Assembly: GCA_963718605.1 (NCBI GenBank)
Contig: OY970363.1
Coordinates: 3,348,001 to 3,412,000, forward strand
Source of the DNA: JACCXE01 sp963718605
Lineage (GTDB): Bacteria > Actinomycetota > Acidimicrobiia > Acidimicrobiales > JACCXE01
DNA length: 64,000 nt
Direction: 5' to 3'
The translations under genes were made by a program, and so were the position numbers. The notes beneath the pieces were generated by a model. The model made no database searches. It had not been told where the DNA came from and saw only the letters and a list, made by a program, of their open reading frames with translations. Of this stretch, positions 25,832 through 35,060 are shown in pieces (within the stretch, counting starts at the first letter, position 1; each line of letters begins with the position of its first letter).

Positions 25832-26306
25832 TTTGCTGCGACTCTGACGCGAGCGTGACCACAACGGTCTTCGCGATGACGTCGTGCCAAGTCTGGCGGC
25901 GCGGGCTCCACAGCGGGCGCAGCTCGTTCACGATCATCGGAGCGATCAAAAACGCGGAGACGAACTGGATGCCGGCGAGCGACACGGCCCGCACGAAGGC
26001 GACCTGCGGGGACACGTGCGTGCCGTCCTCGTTGCGAACCGCCGTTCGGACAGCCATCTTGCCGAACGTCGAGCCGCCCATCGCGTGCAGCGCGGTCATG
26101 TAGCCAACGGTGAGCAGAAGATTGATGACCGAGGCGGCGCGCAGGTCGCTGCCGCTGACCTCTGTCCCCTTGGAGAATGCTTCGACCACGTGGCGCGTCG
26201 CGGGGAATGGCAGAGCCATGAAGGAAATCACGGCCGCGTCGATCAGGCCTGATAGGAGGCGGCGCGGCCAGGAGGCGTAGACGAGTTCGGGCGACGTCAT
26301 CTCCAT
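25827..26306 (-). CDS. RDD-family membrane protein
   Basis: Start ATG 26306 gives 159 aa beginning MEMTSPELVYASWPRRLLSG; a longer frame exists but is Pro/Arg-rich noise over the divergent gene. The RDD core ASWPRRLLSGLIDAAVISFM and the later TFGKMAVRT are present, with three to four hydrophobic helices. RDD proteins are small membrane proteins, some reported as ion exchangers. The gene is divergent from the DUF2332 gene, with 38 bp between starts. Confidence 0.8.
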   Translation of the reverse strand: MEMTSPELVYASWPRRLLSGLIDAAVISFMALPFPATRHVVEAFSKGTEVSGSDLRAASVINLLLTVGYMTALHAMGGSTFGKMAVRTAVRNEDGTHVSPQVAFVRAVSLAGIQFVSAFLIAPMIVNELRPLWSPRRQTWHDVIAKTVVVTLASESQQT

Positions 26307-26344
26307 TGCTGCGAGTCCAGCACACGGCTGCGAGAATCCCTGCC

Positions 26345-27415
26345 ATGGCGGAGAAGCTGGGGCGGGCGATGTCGTTGGCCGGCGCATACCGCCATTTCGG
26401 GCTGACGGATGTGAAGGACTCCTCGCCACTGTATGAGGCGGTCGCAGTTGCGATCGCCGATTCTCCCGAGGCGCTGGCGGTGGTCGAACAGGCACCGGCC
26501 CTCAAGCGCCATCCGACTGTGATCCTCGCGGCCTTGCACGACCAGGTGCTGCTCGGCAACGCGCCCGACCTGGCGGCTGCCTACGCGTCGGGCGACGCCG
26601 GGGCGGCCGGCACGGCTGCCGTGCGCGCGCTCGTTTCGCTGGCCGACGCGGTGGTCGCTACCGCGACGTCGCGCCAGACACAAACGAACGAGACTGGTCG
26701 CTGTGCCGTGCTGTACCCGGCCATCACAGAGGCAGCGGCGCGGGTCAACGCCGAGCGCATCGCGCTCATCGACATCGGATGCTCCGCGGGGCTCAATCTG
26801 AACGTCGACCATGCCGGCATCCAGTACAACGACGGACTGTTTCTTGGGCACCGCGATTCGGTACTGCAACTGCAGTGTGAGCGGCGCGGCGAACGGCCTA
26901 TTCCGGATAGGTCGATGCCCGAGGTGGTGGCGCGCATCGGCGTCGACTTGAACCCGGTCGATATCAACGACGCGGCGGACGCGCGCTGGTTGCGCGCCTG
27001 CCTTTGGCCCGACCAGCCCGAGCGGGCGGCGCGGCTCGACGCGGCCATGCGACTCAGCGCGAAGAGTTCGCCGACCCTGTTGCGCGGCGACGCGCTTGAG
27101 CTGCTGCCGGAGGCGCTCCGGATGGTGCCTGCTGGTGCCGTGCCCGTGGTCGTAACGACGTGGGCGCTGGCGTACTTCTCGCTCGAGGATCGGCTGCGGT
27201 TTCTGCGCCGCCTCGACGAATACGGCGCCCGGCAACCCCTCGCGTGGGTGTCAGCGGAGGGCGTGGGCATCGCTTCGTCGGTCCCGACGATGGGGGACAG
27301 CCGCCTTTCGGGCCACAGCCATGTCGGCGTCGCCGTGTTCGATGGGCCGGGCTTGCGCGTCGACGTCGTGGGCCGGTGCCATCCGCACGGGCGATGGTTG
27401 GAGTGGACAAGCTGA
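26345..27415 (+). CDS. DUF2332 family protein
   Basis: The start MAEKLGRAMSLAGAYRHFG at ATG 26345 gives 356 aa. The family pattern is clear: PLYEAVAVAIADSPEALAVV, LLGNAPDLAAAYAS and the glycine-rich ALIDIGCSAGLNLNVDH, which resembles a methyltransferase SAM-binding loop. DUF2332 has no firm biochemical role. The gene ends 5 bases before the next start. Confidence 0.78.
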   Translation: MAEKLGRAMSLAGAYRHFGLTDVKDSSPLYEAVAVAIADSPEALAVVEQAPALKRHPTVILAALHDQVLLGNAPDLAAAYASGDAGAAGTAAVRALVSLADAVVATATSRQTQTNETGRCAVLYPAITEAAARVNAERIALIDIGCSAGLNLNVDHAGIQYNDGLFLGHRDSVLQLQCERRGERPIPDRSMPEVVARIGVDLNPVDINDAADARWLRACLWPDQPERAARLDAAMRLSAKSSPTLLRGDALELLPEALRMVPAGAVPVVVTTWALAYFSLEDRLRFLRRLDEYGARQPLAWVSAEGVGIASSVPTMGDSRLSGHSHVGVAVFDGPGLRVDVVGRCHPHGRWLEWTS

Positions 27416-27420
27416 CCGCC

Positions 27421-29085
27421 ATGCCGCGACGAATCGCCCCTGTGCCTGTCGCGCTGACATCGATTCTGGCTCTCTCCCTTGGGTTGCGATTGTGGGGCAT
27501 TGGCAGCGGCCTTCCGGCCGTCTACAACCTCGACGAGTACGCGCACTTCGTGCCGGGCGCCGTCCGCATCAGCGGCGCGTCGCTTAATCCGCACTACTTC
27601 CAGAATCCGCCCGCGCTCACGTACCTCCTCCACGTCGTGTTCTCGGTCGCGTATGGCATACCGGGGCTGCCGCTCCACGGCTCCATGCAGGCCGCCCTCG
27701 ACGGGGATCCGACAACGCTCTACGTGATCGCGCGGGTCGTCACGGCCGTGCTCGGCGTAGGCGCGGTAGCAGGGGTCTTCGTGGCGGCCCGGCGCTTGTA
27801 CGGCGACGCCGTCGGCCTCGTGGCGGCGGCCCTGCTCGGCGTCACCTTTCTGCCCGTCTTCTACAGCCACTTCGCGCTCAACGACGTCCCGACCTTGTTG
27901 CCGTTGGCGCTCGGCCTTGTCGGCGTGGCCGGCATCACGACGAAGGGCCGCCGCGTCGACTACGTGCTCGCGGGTGCCGGAGTCGGCGTGGCGACGGCCA
28001 CGAAGTACACCGCCGCCGCGCTCGTAGTCGCGATCGTGATCGCCGCCGCGGTGCGCGTCCTCGACGACCGGGCCGCGGCGCGGCGCGAACTCACCAACCT
28101 CGTGCTCGCCGGCGCGGCGGCGGTGGCTGGCTTCATCGTGCTCAACCCCTACAGCGTGCTGGACCACACGGCCTTCGTGGACGGGGTGACCCGGCAACAG
28201 GATCAGTCCGCGAACATCGCCAAACTCGGCACCGACGATACGAGCGGCTTCCGTTACTACCTCTGGACGCTCACCTGGGGCTTCGGCGTGGTGCCGTGCG
28301 CGCTCGCCGCGGCGGGCGCGGCGCTCGCGCTGCGGCGCAGTTGGCGACGGGCGTTGCCGTGGGTCGCGTTCGCGCTCACCGTGTGGATCTTCATGGGAGC
28401 CCAACAGCGCTTCTACGCCCGTTGGTTCATGCCGGTCTATCCCGTGCTCGCCGTGTTCGCGGCCTACGCGCTCGTGGAAGGCGCGAAGGCGGTGCCGCGC
28501 GGTCGAACGCTGGCCGGCCTCGCGCTCGGCGCGATCGTGTTCGCCCAACCGTTGGTCAGCGTGCTTCACAGCGATGTGATCATCGATCGAGCTGACACGC
28601 GCGACCTCGCGAAGACCTGGCTGCTCAGGCACGTGGGTCGCGGCGCCAAGCTCGCGTCCGAACTGGTCGGTCCGCCGCCGTATTTCAACGCGGGCAGCCG
28701 GCGTACGGGTGCGCCGCTGTTCGATTTGTACCCGCAGCCCCGCGGCGCGGACATCGAGCGCTACGCCTTGACTCTTACCCCGGCCACGATCGACGACTAC
28801 GTCGCGAACGGCTATTGCTTCGTGATGACGGGCAGCATCATTCGCGACCGCGCACTGAAGGACCCGGAGGCGCCAGCCGCGGCGGTGGAGTACTACCGGC
28901 AGCTGGGCACGCGCGGCACGCACATGGCCTCGTTCAGTCCGGTTCGGCGAGGCTCCTCGCTGCCGGGCTTCAACTTCGACATCTCGTACAACTGGTATCC
29001 GCTCACGTATGTGCGACCGGGCCCGCGGATCGACATCTACCGTTTGAACGAAGGGATCTGCTCGACCTACGACGAGCCCGCGTAG
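27421..29085 (+). CDS. Membrane glycosyltransferase (GT39/ArnT-like, GT-C fold)
   Basis: ATG 27421 (MPRRIAPVPVALTSILALSL) gives 554 aa; ATG 27394 is an alternative. The first external loop has the acidic GT-C motif YNLDEYAHF, and the frame then shows about nine membrane helices. The C-terminal 150 residues are soluble and external. Such proteins use polyprenyl-phosphate sugars to glycosylate lipids or proteins outside the membrane. The gene overlaps the converging beta-propeller gene by 19 bp. Confidence 0.78.
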   Translation: MPRRIAPVPVALTSILALSLGLRLWGIGSGLPAVYNLDEYAHFVPGAVRISGASLNPHYFQNPPALTYLLHVVFSVAYGIPGLPLHGSMQAALDGDPTTLYVIARVVTAVLGVGAVAGVFVAARRLYGDAVGLVAAALLGVTFLPVFYSHFALNDVPTLLPLALGLVGVAGITTKGRRVDYVLAGAGVGVATATKYTAAALVVAIVIAAAVRVLDDRAAARRELTNLVLAGAAAVAGFIVLNPYSVLDHTAFVDGVTRQQDQSANIAKLGTDDTSGFRYYLWTLTWGFGVVPCALAAAGAALALRRSWRRALPWVAFALTVWIFMGAQQRFYARWFMPVYPVLAVFAAYALVEGAKAVPRGRTLAGLALGAIVFAQPLVSVLHSDVIIDRADTRDLAKTWLLRHVGRGAKLASELVGPPPYFNAGSRRTGAPLFDLYPQPRGADIERYALTLTPATIDDYVANGYCFVMTGSIIRDRALKDPEAPAAAVEYYRQLGTRGTHMASFSPVRRGSSLPGFNFDISYNWYPLTYVRPGPRIDIYRLNEGICSTYDEPA

Positions 29086-30035
29086 TTGGCGACGGCGTCG
29101 TCCTTCGAGTTCGTCACCCACACGCCCGACGGCGCCAAGGCGAGGTCGGTCGGGGCGTTGCCGATCAGGATCGGCAACCGATCGCGCTTGCCCGTCTTCG
29201 CATCGATGCGCGTGAGCGTGTCGCCGTCGAGGCTCACGACCCACGCGGATGTCTCATCGACGGCGATCGCCTGCGGACGGGCGGGTACGCGAATCGCCCG
29301 ACCGATGCGTTCGCCCGTCGCTTCCGAGAGACGCACCACGGTGCCGTAACGCGCGTTGGTTACCCATACGACGCCGTCGCGCACCGCGATCGCGTCGGGC
29401 AACGCGCCCACTGCGATCGGTTCGCCGACAAGGCTTCCGGTCGACGGATCAATGCGCACCACCTCGTCGTCGCGGATGTCGACCACCCACAGGAGCGACG
29501 CGCCCGCCGCAATTCCGTGCGGTACGCCGTCGATCGCAATCGGATCGCCGACGACACTGTTCGTCGCGGGGTCTATGCGCGCGACGACGCCGCGCGACAC
29601 GCCGCCCACCCATAACGACCCGAAGCCGTCAGCGAGACCGAACGGACGGTCCGGAACGGCAAAGGGGTGCCCAACGCGTCGTCTGGTGAGCGGGTCGATC
29701 GTCTCCACGGTGTCGTCGCGGAACGCCGCCACCCACACGCGATCGAACGCGAAGTGGATCGAGTACGGCGCGTTGCCGACCGGTGCGGCGCCGCCGACCC
29801 GCTTGTGCGTCGCCGGATCGATGGCGGACACCGATCCTGCAGTAACACTCGCCGCCCAAATTGCTTTAGGACTAGCGGTCACGGCGACGGGTCTATTGGG
29901 CACGCCCACCTCAACGCCGTCGAACTCCACGCCGGAAACGCCGGCGCTGTTGGTCGAGCTCTTAGCGGCCGAGGCACTTCCTCCGCACGCCGCGAGTGTG
30001 AACGCCAGCAGCGCGAGCACGCTTCGCTTCAGCAT
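29067..30035 (-). CDS. Beta-propeller (YVTN/virginiamycin B lyase-like) lipoprotein
   Basis: The start MLKRSVLALLAFTLAACGGS gives a lipoprotein signal with the lipobox LAAC and 322 aa in total. At least six repeats of about 42 residues follow, each with a W(V/A) strand and an IDP(A/S)T or similar turn (for example VSAIDPATHKRV, VARIDPATNSVV, VVRIDPSTGSLV). This predicts a beta-propeller on the outer membrane face, probably for binding rather than catalysis. Its start overlaps the stop of the upstream gene by 7 nt (ATGCTGA). Confidence 0.78.
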   Translation of the reverse strand: MLKRSVLALLAFTLAACGGSASAAKSSTNSAGVSGVEFDGVEVGVPNRPVAVTASPKAIWAASVTAGSVSAIDPATHKRVGGAAPVGNAPYSIHFAFDRVWVAAFRDDTVETIDPLTRRRVGHPFAVPDRPFGLADGFGSLWVGGVSRGVVARIDPATNSVVGDPIAIDGVPHGIAAGASLLWVVDIRDDEVVRIDPSTGSLVGEPIAVGALPDAIAVRDGVVWVTNARYGTVVRLSEATGERIGRAIRVPARPQAIAVDETSAWVVSLDGDTLTRIDAKTGKRDRLPILIGNAPTDLALAPSGVWVTNSKDDAVANYAGSS

Positions 30036-31515
30036 TTCGCGTATGCGATCCACGCGGGGTTCTCGGCCCGGTAGGCGAAGCCAGGCAAAGGAAACACGGT
30101 CCACGGCTTGCGTTGCACGTGGGAGATGTTGGTTAGGCCGATTGGGTCGAGGTAACCGGTTTGGAGCAGCTGCAGCCCGCGAGTCGACGCACGGCGCAGT
30201 TGCGTCGAGGCGACCACCTCGTCCTTGGCCAGGTCGTACTGATAGCGGATGACCGGCACCGCCTCGTGTGTGGGGGAGAGGACCGGGCGGCACGTCTTCA
30301 CGTCGTCGGCGACCGGCGCCGTGTCGAGGATCGACTCGATCCCACTAAAGCGCGACGACGCTTGCCGCGACTCTGTGTTGAACGAACGGAACTCGCCCGC
30401 GTACGCGGGCACGCGCGCGAGCACGATGGCAGCGGCGACGAGCGCGACGATCGCGCGCGATGCCTCGTGTTGCCGTCGAGATGCATCCAGCCGGTAAGGG
30501 CGAACGCGACACCGATGCACGCCACTACCGAGGGCAGCAGGAGGTAGCGCTCGATCACGGACAGTCCGCCGATCGCGATGAGGAGATACGTCGCGAGCCC
30601 CGAGAGAGTGAGCGCCACCAACATGAAGATCCGGGACCGCAGCACGTACAGCGCCAGCAGCATGCCAAGCGTGCCCGCGGCCGCGTTCACCACCGGCTCG
30701 CCTCCACCCACGAACCGGGGCACCAGAACGATGGCGTCCAGCAACGACTTCTGGCGGCCGAGTTCGCCGGCAACGTCACGCGTCGAGACGAACGAATAGA
30801 ACGGGTCGTGCGCAATCCACCAGTCGAGCCCGACCCAAATCAGCGGAGGCAGCGCCACGAGCGAGAAGAGTTGGACGAGCCGGCGCCGCGAAGGCGCGTC
30901 GCCGGGCAGACGCAAGCCCGGCCGCACCACGCCCAGGGCGAGCCACGCCCAGTAGATCCCGCTCAACAGCCACGCCTCGGGGCGCAGCAGGCCGGCTAGG
31001 CCGAGCAGCACGAGCGGCGCCACGCCACGCCGCGGACGCTTCAGTTCGAGAACCGCCGCCCACACGATGAGGTTCAAGAAGGGAATGTCGAGCATCGACC
31101 GCAGGGCGAACGCGAGCAGGTCGGTGCGGGTCAACAGCACCAGCACCGCCGCGAACGCCACGACCGCTGACATCTTGAGGCGCACCATCCGGTAGATGCC
31201 GTAGAGCAGGCTGAGGTACATGCCGACCGAGAGCAGCGTCATAACGCGGACGGCGTAGGAACCGGTGAAGGACAGGAGCGCGGTGTACACGTTGAACAGC
31301 GGATGCGGCGTCGGCGTGCGAAACACGCTGTAGTCGGGGAGGTGCCCGTGCGCGATCTCGCGACCCCAAATGAGCGCGTAGTAGCTGTCGTAATTCGGGT
31401 AGGGCCGCCGCGCGAGGACAAACGCGACGAGCACTCCTGTGAGCACTAGCCAGAACGCCACCTGCACGTCGCGGCGTTCCAACGAGCGGCCGATGCGGCC
31501 GCTATCCGCTAGCAA
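30029..31515 (-). pseudogene. Polytopic membrane protein (GT-C-like), frameshifted
   Basis: The N-terminal frame (TTG 31515, MLADSGRIGRS) encodes about nine membrane helices and YPNYDSYYALIWGREI, a GT-C-like first loop, down to FALTGWMHLDG. The continuation, HEASRAIVALVAAAIVL through to AENPAWIAYAKC, is in another frame ending at 30029. The switch lies at about 30455-30480 and fits one missing base. The joined protein would be about 495 aa. It overlaps the lipoprotein genes on both sides, which suggests a working operon and therefore a sequence error rather than decay. Glycosyltransferase function is inferred from topology. Confidence 0.68.
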
Positions 31516-31913
31516 TGATCTGCGTAGAACGCGCGAATGCGCTTGGCTGCCGCCGTCGCCGATTTCGTGCCTACGGCCGCGACCTTCGCGGCGTAGGTCG
31601 GATCTTGTGCCGCGACCTCGGTGTTTCCGCCGGCGGCAACGAGCGCTTGCACGAAGGGCTTGAGCACATCGTGGACCCGCACGAAGTCATCCCGGATCTC
31701 GGCCGGGGCGACTTTGATTGCGTCCTCGAGGCCCTTGATTACCTCGGGGTATTGATCGACCGATGCGGTACTCGAGCTGTTCACCGCGGACTGCGTACGC
31801 GCCCGCGTCTGACAAACGGCCGCGATCGCTGGATCGACCTTCTTGTCCGCACACGCGCCGAGCGTGAGGAGCGCTACCGCGAGCGCGACTACTTGCAGTG
31901 ATCGGTGAACCAC
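31509..31913 (-). CDS. Small lipoprotein (paralogue of neighbour)
   Basis: A GTG start gives 134 aa with a signal peptide ending LGAC. The rest is helical: PAIAAVCQTRARTQSAVNSS, then APAEIRDDFVRVHDVLKPFV and a final AFYADHC. The two cysteines CQ... DHC could form a disulfide outside the cell. It shares this pattern (a Cys after about 35 residues, APEQI/APAEI, ending DHC) with the gene upstream, so the two are tandem duplicates. Function unknown. Confidence 0.65.
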   Translation of the reverse strand: MVHRSLQVVALAVALLTLGACADKKVDPAIAAVCQTRARTQSAVNSSSTASVDQYPEVIKGLEDAIKVAPAEIRDDFVRVHDVLKPFVQALVAAGGNTEVAAQDPTYAAKVAAVGTKSATAAAKRIRAFYADHC

Positions 31914-32362
31914 GCGTTGACCCGTTCGGCGGCTTGTGTGTATTCGCTGGCGGCGAGCTTCTTGGATGCTTCGACAAAGGCTGGGTCCTTCGCGAGCGCC
32001 ATGTAGTCGCCCTTGGCATCCTCGAAGGTCTGCAGGTAGGGACCGAGCGTGTCGGCGAGGATCGTGAAGTCGGCTTTGATCTGTTCGGGCGCCGCGCTCG
32101 CCGCCTTGCGCAGACCAGCCGCGACATCGCTGTAGTCAACGGTGCCGTCGGTGTTCGCCGCCTGCGCGAAGGCGGCTCCGACGCCGAGGGCGGCCTTGCC
32201 CTCGCACACGTCCTTAATGGCGGTGCCGGCGGCGACCTTGTCGAGGCCGCTCGACGCGTTGGCTGAAGCGTCCGCGTTTGTAGCAGGCTTCTTGTCACCG
32301 CCCCCGCAAGCACCGGCAAAGAGAGCGGTAGCCGCGAGGATGAGTACTCCGAGTCGACGCAT
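31889..32362 (-). CDS. Small lipoprotein (paralogue of neighbour)
   Basis: ATG 32362 is chosen because an AAGG sequence precedes it; a GTG at 32368 would add two residues. The 157-aa product has a lipobox GAC in LFAGACGGG, then IKDVCEGKAALGVGAAF, APEQIKADFTILADTLGPYL and the ending TDHCK. It is a longer version of the next gene in the operon. The stop lies inside the start region of that gene (25-nt overlap). No known domain is recognised. Confidence 0.65.
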   Translation of the reverse strand: MRRLGVLILAATALFAGACGGGDKKPATNADASANASSGLDKVAAGTAIKDVCEGKAALGVGAAFAQAANTDGTVDYSDVAAGLRKAASAAPEQIKADFTILADTLGPYLQTFEDAKGDYMALAKDPAFVEASKKLAASEYTQAAERVNAWFTDHCK

Positions 32363-32396
32363 AAACACCTTGGGGTAGGGGAGCGGGGAGGCGGGG

Positions 32397-33158
32397 CTAG
32401 TCGAACAGATCGGGCTGCTCAGCCGCGATCCGGTCGAAGAGCGGCTGGAAGCTGAGCCATCCGGCGAAATGGCCGCCGACCTGGGTCTGGGTGATCGCCG
32501 CCATTTCGTCGTCGATCTTCACGGGCGTGCCGGCGGCTTCCGCCAGCAGCTGCGCCTGGCACGTGCGCTCCATGGTGATGAACCACCAGACCGCCTCGTC
32601 CACCGAATGACCGACGGTGAGCAGCCCGTGGTTGCGCAGGATGACCGCCTTCGCCTCGTTCAACGCGACCGCGATGCGCTTGCCCTCTTCGGTATCGAGC
32701 ACGACGCCGGTGTAGTCGTCGAACAGTTCGTGGTCGCCGAAGAACGCGCACGCGTCCTGGGTCAACGGGTCGAGCTTCTTGCCGAGGGAGCTGAACGCTT
32801 TGCCGTGCAGTGAGTGCGAATGCGCGGCGGCGACGCAGTCGGGACGCGCCGCGTGCACCTGCGAATGGATGGCGAACGCGGCGCGGTTCACTTCGTACTT
32901 GCCTTCGACCACTTCGCCTTCATGGTTACAGAGCAGCAGGTCCGACACCTTGATCTGTCCGAAGTGCATACCGAAGGGGTTCACCCAGAAGTGGTCGAGG
33001 AGTTCGGGGTCGCGCGCGGTGATGTGACCCGCGACGCCTTCGTCGAAGCCGCACTTGGAGAACAACCGGAATCCGGCGGCCAAGCGCTGCTTGCGATGGA
33101 GGCGCTCCTCCTCAACGGAGTTGAAGGTGGGCAGCTTGTGGAGCAATTCGACGGCCAT
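32397..33158 (-). CDS. Class II aldolase/adducin family protein
   Basis: The 253-aa protein has the family zinc-ligand histidines in AAAHSHSLHGKAF and ILRNHGLLTVGHSVDEA, plus the phosphate-binding-like DEGVAGHITARDP. Such proteins include fuculose- and rhamnulose-phosphate aldolases and related decarboxylases. The fold is sure; the substrate is not. The gene stands alone between lipoprotein genes and the ABC-2 exporter. Confidence 0.85.
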   Translation of the reverse strand: MAVELLHKLPTFNSVEEERLHRKQRLAAGFRLFSKCGFDEGVAGHITARDPELLDHFWVNPFGMHFGQIKVSDLLLCNHEGEVVEGKYEVNRAAFAIHSQVHAARPDCVAAAHSHSLHGKAFSSLGKKLDPLTQDACAFFGDHELFDDYTGVVLDTEEGKRIAVALNEAKAVILRNHGLLTVGHSVDEAVWWFITMERTCQAQLLAEAAGTPVKIDDEMAAITQTQVGGHFAGWLSFQPLFDRIAAEQPDLFD

Positions 33159-33190
33159 ACGTGAAGCTTACGACCGCACGCCTGGCGGTG

Positions 33191-34024
33191 TCAGGCGTCG
33201 CGGTGTTGGAGGAGGTACGCAGCGGTGGCGAGGGCAACGACGACGTACAACGCGAACACGCCGAGACCCATCCAGCCGCCGAGCACGTCGGCGGTCGGGT
33301 CGGGCTTGGTGTTGATAATCGCGGTGCCGGCCTCGCTGGGCAGGTACTTCTGGATGAAATCGACCGAGCCCGGCAGGAAGCTGGCGAGCACGGGCAAGAC
33401 GAACAGAATGCCGACGATGGCCGAGATCGCACCGGCGGTCTTGCGGATAAGCGCACCGATCCCGAGTGACAGCAGACCGAGCAGCGTGAGGTACAGCGCG
33501 GTGCCGATCACCGTCCGCAGCACGTTCGGATCTCCGATACTGACGCCCATGTCCTTGGTGGACAGGATCGCTTGGCCGATGAAAAAGGCGGCGAAACAGG
33601 CGGCACTGGTGACGACGAGCGTTAGCGCCGCGAATACCGTCACCTTCGCCCACAGCACGTTGAGCCGTTGCGGCACAGAGGCGAGCGTGGTTCGAATAAG
33701 CCCCGTGCCGTACTCGCTGGTGATCACGAGCACGCCGAGTACGGCGATGGCGAACTGCGCCAGGATGCCGCCGGTCAGGCTCGTGGAGGCGGGGTCGAAG
33801 CTTCGTAGGTCGCTGGCGGACAGGTGCTTGAACTGCGCCACGAAGACCGCGCAGATGATGGCGGACAAGCCGACGGTTGTTAAGGCCGCGGCGGCGAGGG
33901 TCCAGTACGTCGAGCGGACGCTGCGGATCTTGGTCCACTCCGACTTCAAGATGTTGAGGCTGTTCCGCCCCGTGGGCTGGAGACGGGCGCCGGTGGTACC
34001 GACTGCGATGGTGGTGACAGCCAT
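33191..34024 (-). CDS. ABC-2 type transporter permease
   Basis: The 277-aa protein has six hydrophobic helices, a large external loop after the first (SASDLRSFDPASTSLTGGIL) and the segment EYGTGLIRTTLASVPQRLNV, typical of ABC-2 permeases. It follows the ATPase gene by 2 bases, so they form one exporter. Related pairs export antibiotics or lipids; the cargo here is unknown. Confidence 0.85.
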   Translation of the reverse strand: MAVTTIAVGTTGARLQPTGRNSLNILKSEWTKIRSVRSTYWTLAAAALTTVGLSAIICAVFVAQFKHLSASDLRSFDPASTSLTGGILAQFAIAVLGVLVITSEYGTGLIRTTLASVPQRLNVLWAKVTVFAALTLVVTSAACFAAFFIGQAILSTKDMGVSIGDPNVLRTVIGTALYLTLLGLLSLGIGALIRKTAGAISAIVGILFVLPVLASFLPGSVDFIQKYLPSEAGTAIINTKPDPTADVLGGWMGLGVFALYVVVALATAAYLLQHRDA

Positions 34025-34026
34025 GA

Positions 34027-34980
34027 CTAGGCCACCCTTCCTGGGAGCGAGGGGACAATGGGTGCGCGGGAACCGGGCACGCCGGCGAGATACTCGACGC
34101 TGTCGTGGGTGAGTTCGAGGTAGGCCTCCTCGAGCGACGCCTCCTGGGGCGAAAGCTCTTGCAGCGCTACGCCGTTGGCGAGCGCGAGGTCACCCATTAC
34201 CGAGGCGGTGATGCCGGTGACGGCGAGCGCGCCATCGGATTCTTCTTTGATCGCCGCGCCCTTGGCCTTGAACGCCTTCGCCAGCTTGGCGTTCGAGCTC
34301 GAGCGCACGCGCACGAAGTTCTGGGAGCTGCCGGCGATGAGCTCTTCGATGCTCGTTTCCGCGAGGAGCTTGCCCTTGCCGATGACGATGACGTACTCCG
34401 CGGTGAGCGCCATCTCTGACATGAGGTGGCTGGACACGAAAACGGTGCGGCCCTCGGCGGCGAGCGACCGCATCAAGTTGCGAATCCAGACGATGCCGTC
34501 GGGGTCGAGCCCGTTGACGGGCTCGTCGAAGATCAGCAGCTCGGGATCGCCGAGCAACGCGACGCCGATGCCGAGCCGCTGGCCCATGCCCATCGAGAAG
34601 CCGCCGGCGCGCCGTTTGGCGACGCTGGACAGTCCGACGATCTCGAGCACTTCGGCAACGCGGGACCGGCCAATGCCGTTGCTTTGCGCGATGGACAGCA
34701 GATGATTCTGCGCCGAGCGTCCCTCGTGGATCGCGGCCGCCTCCAACATCGCACCGACCTTGAACAGGGGATTGCGCAACGAGGCGTACGGCTTACCGTC
34801 AACGGTGACCGAGCCCTTGGTCGGATTGTCCAGGCCCATCACCATGCGAAGCGTGGTGGACTTGCCTGCACCGTTGGGGCCGAGGAATCCAGTGACTCTC
34901 CCGGGCTTCACCTCGAAGGACAGATCGTCGACTGCCAGCGTCGAGCCGTACGCCTTGGTGAGGTTCTGAGCGAGGATCAT
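34027..34980 (-). CDS. ABC-2 type transporter ATP-binding protein
   Basis: The 317-aa ATPase has Walker A GPNGAGKST, the signature FSMGMGQRLG (a variant of LSGGQ), Walker B ELLIFDEP and a switch His in VSSHLMSEM. The extended C-terminal domain (about 220-317) is usual for drug-export members such as BcrA/DrrA. It is divergent from a small winged-helix regulator (79-bp gap), which may control the exporter. Confidence 0.88.
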   Translation of the reverse strand: MILAQNLTKAYGSTLAVDDLSFEVKPGRVTGFLGPNGAGKSTTLRMVMGLDNPTKGSVTVDGKPYASLRNPLFKVGAMLEAAAIHEGRSAQNHLLSIAQSNGIGRSRVAEVLEIVGLSSVAKRRAGGFSMGMGQRLGIGVALLGDPELLIFDEPVNGLDPDGIVWIRNLMRSLAAEGRTVFVSSHLMSEMALTAEYVIVIGKGKLLAETSIEELIAGSSQNFVRVRSSSNAKLAKAFKAKGAAIKEESDGALAVTGITASVMGDLALANGVALQELSPQEASLEEAYLELTHDSVEYLAGVPGSRAPIVPSLPGRVA

Positions 34981-35022
34981 GCGCGACCCTACAGGCGTTG
35001 CAGAAAACTAGCAACCAACTAC

Positions 35023-35060
35023 CAGTATTAGGTTTGCAGTATTGGGTTACAGTTAACCCA
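35023..35060. promoter_or_regulatory. Operator-like repeats at the winged-helix regulator start
   Basis: TGGGTTA (35043-35049) and TAACCCA (35054-35060) form a perfect 7-bp inverted repeat with a 4-base spacer; its right arm ends on the A of the regulator's ATG. Just upstream, CAGTATTAGGTTT (35023) is repeated as CAGTATTGGGTTA (35037) with a 14-base period. The close spacing to the ATG suggests a leaderless message and self-repression, with possible co-control of the divergent exporter. Confidence 0.5.

Noticed and set aside
26581..29244. 887-codon minus-strand open frame
   Set aside because: It is very rich in Arg, Glu and His with no domain and is antisense to the DUF2332 gene and the glycosyltransferase gene, whose motifs are clear.
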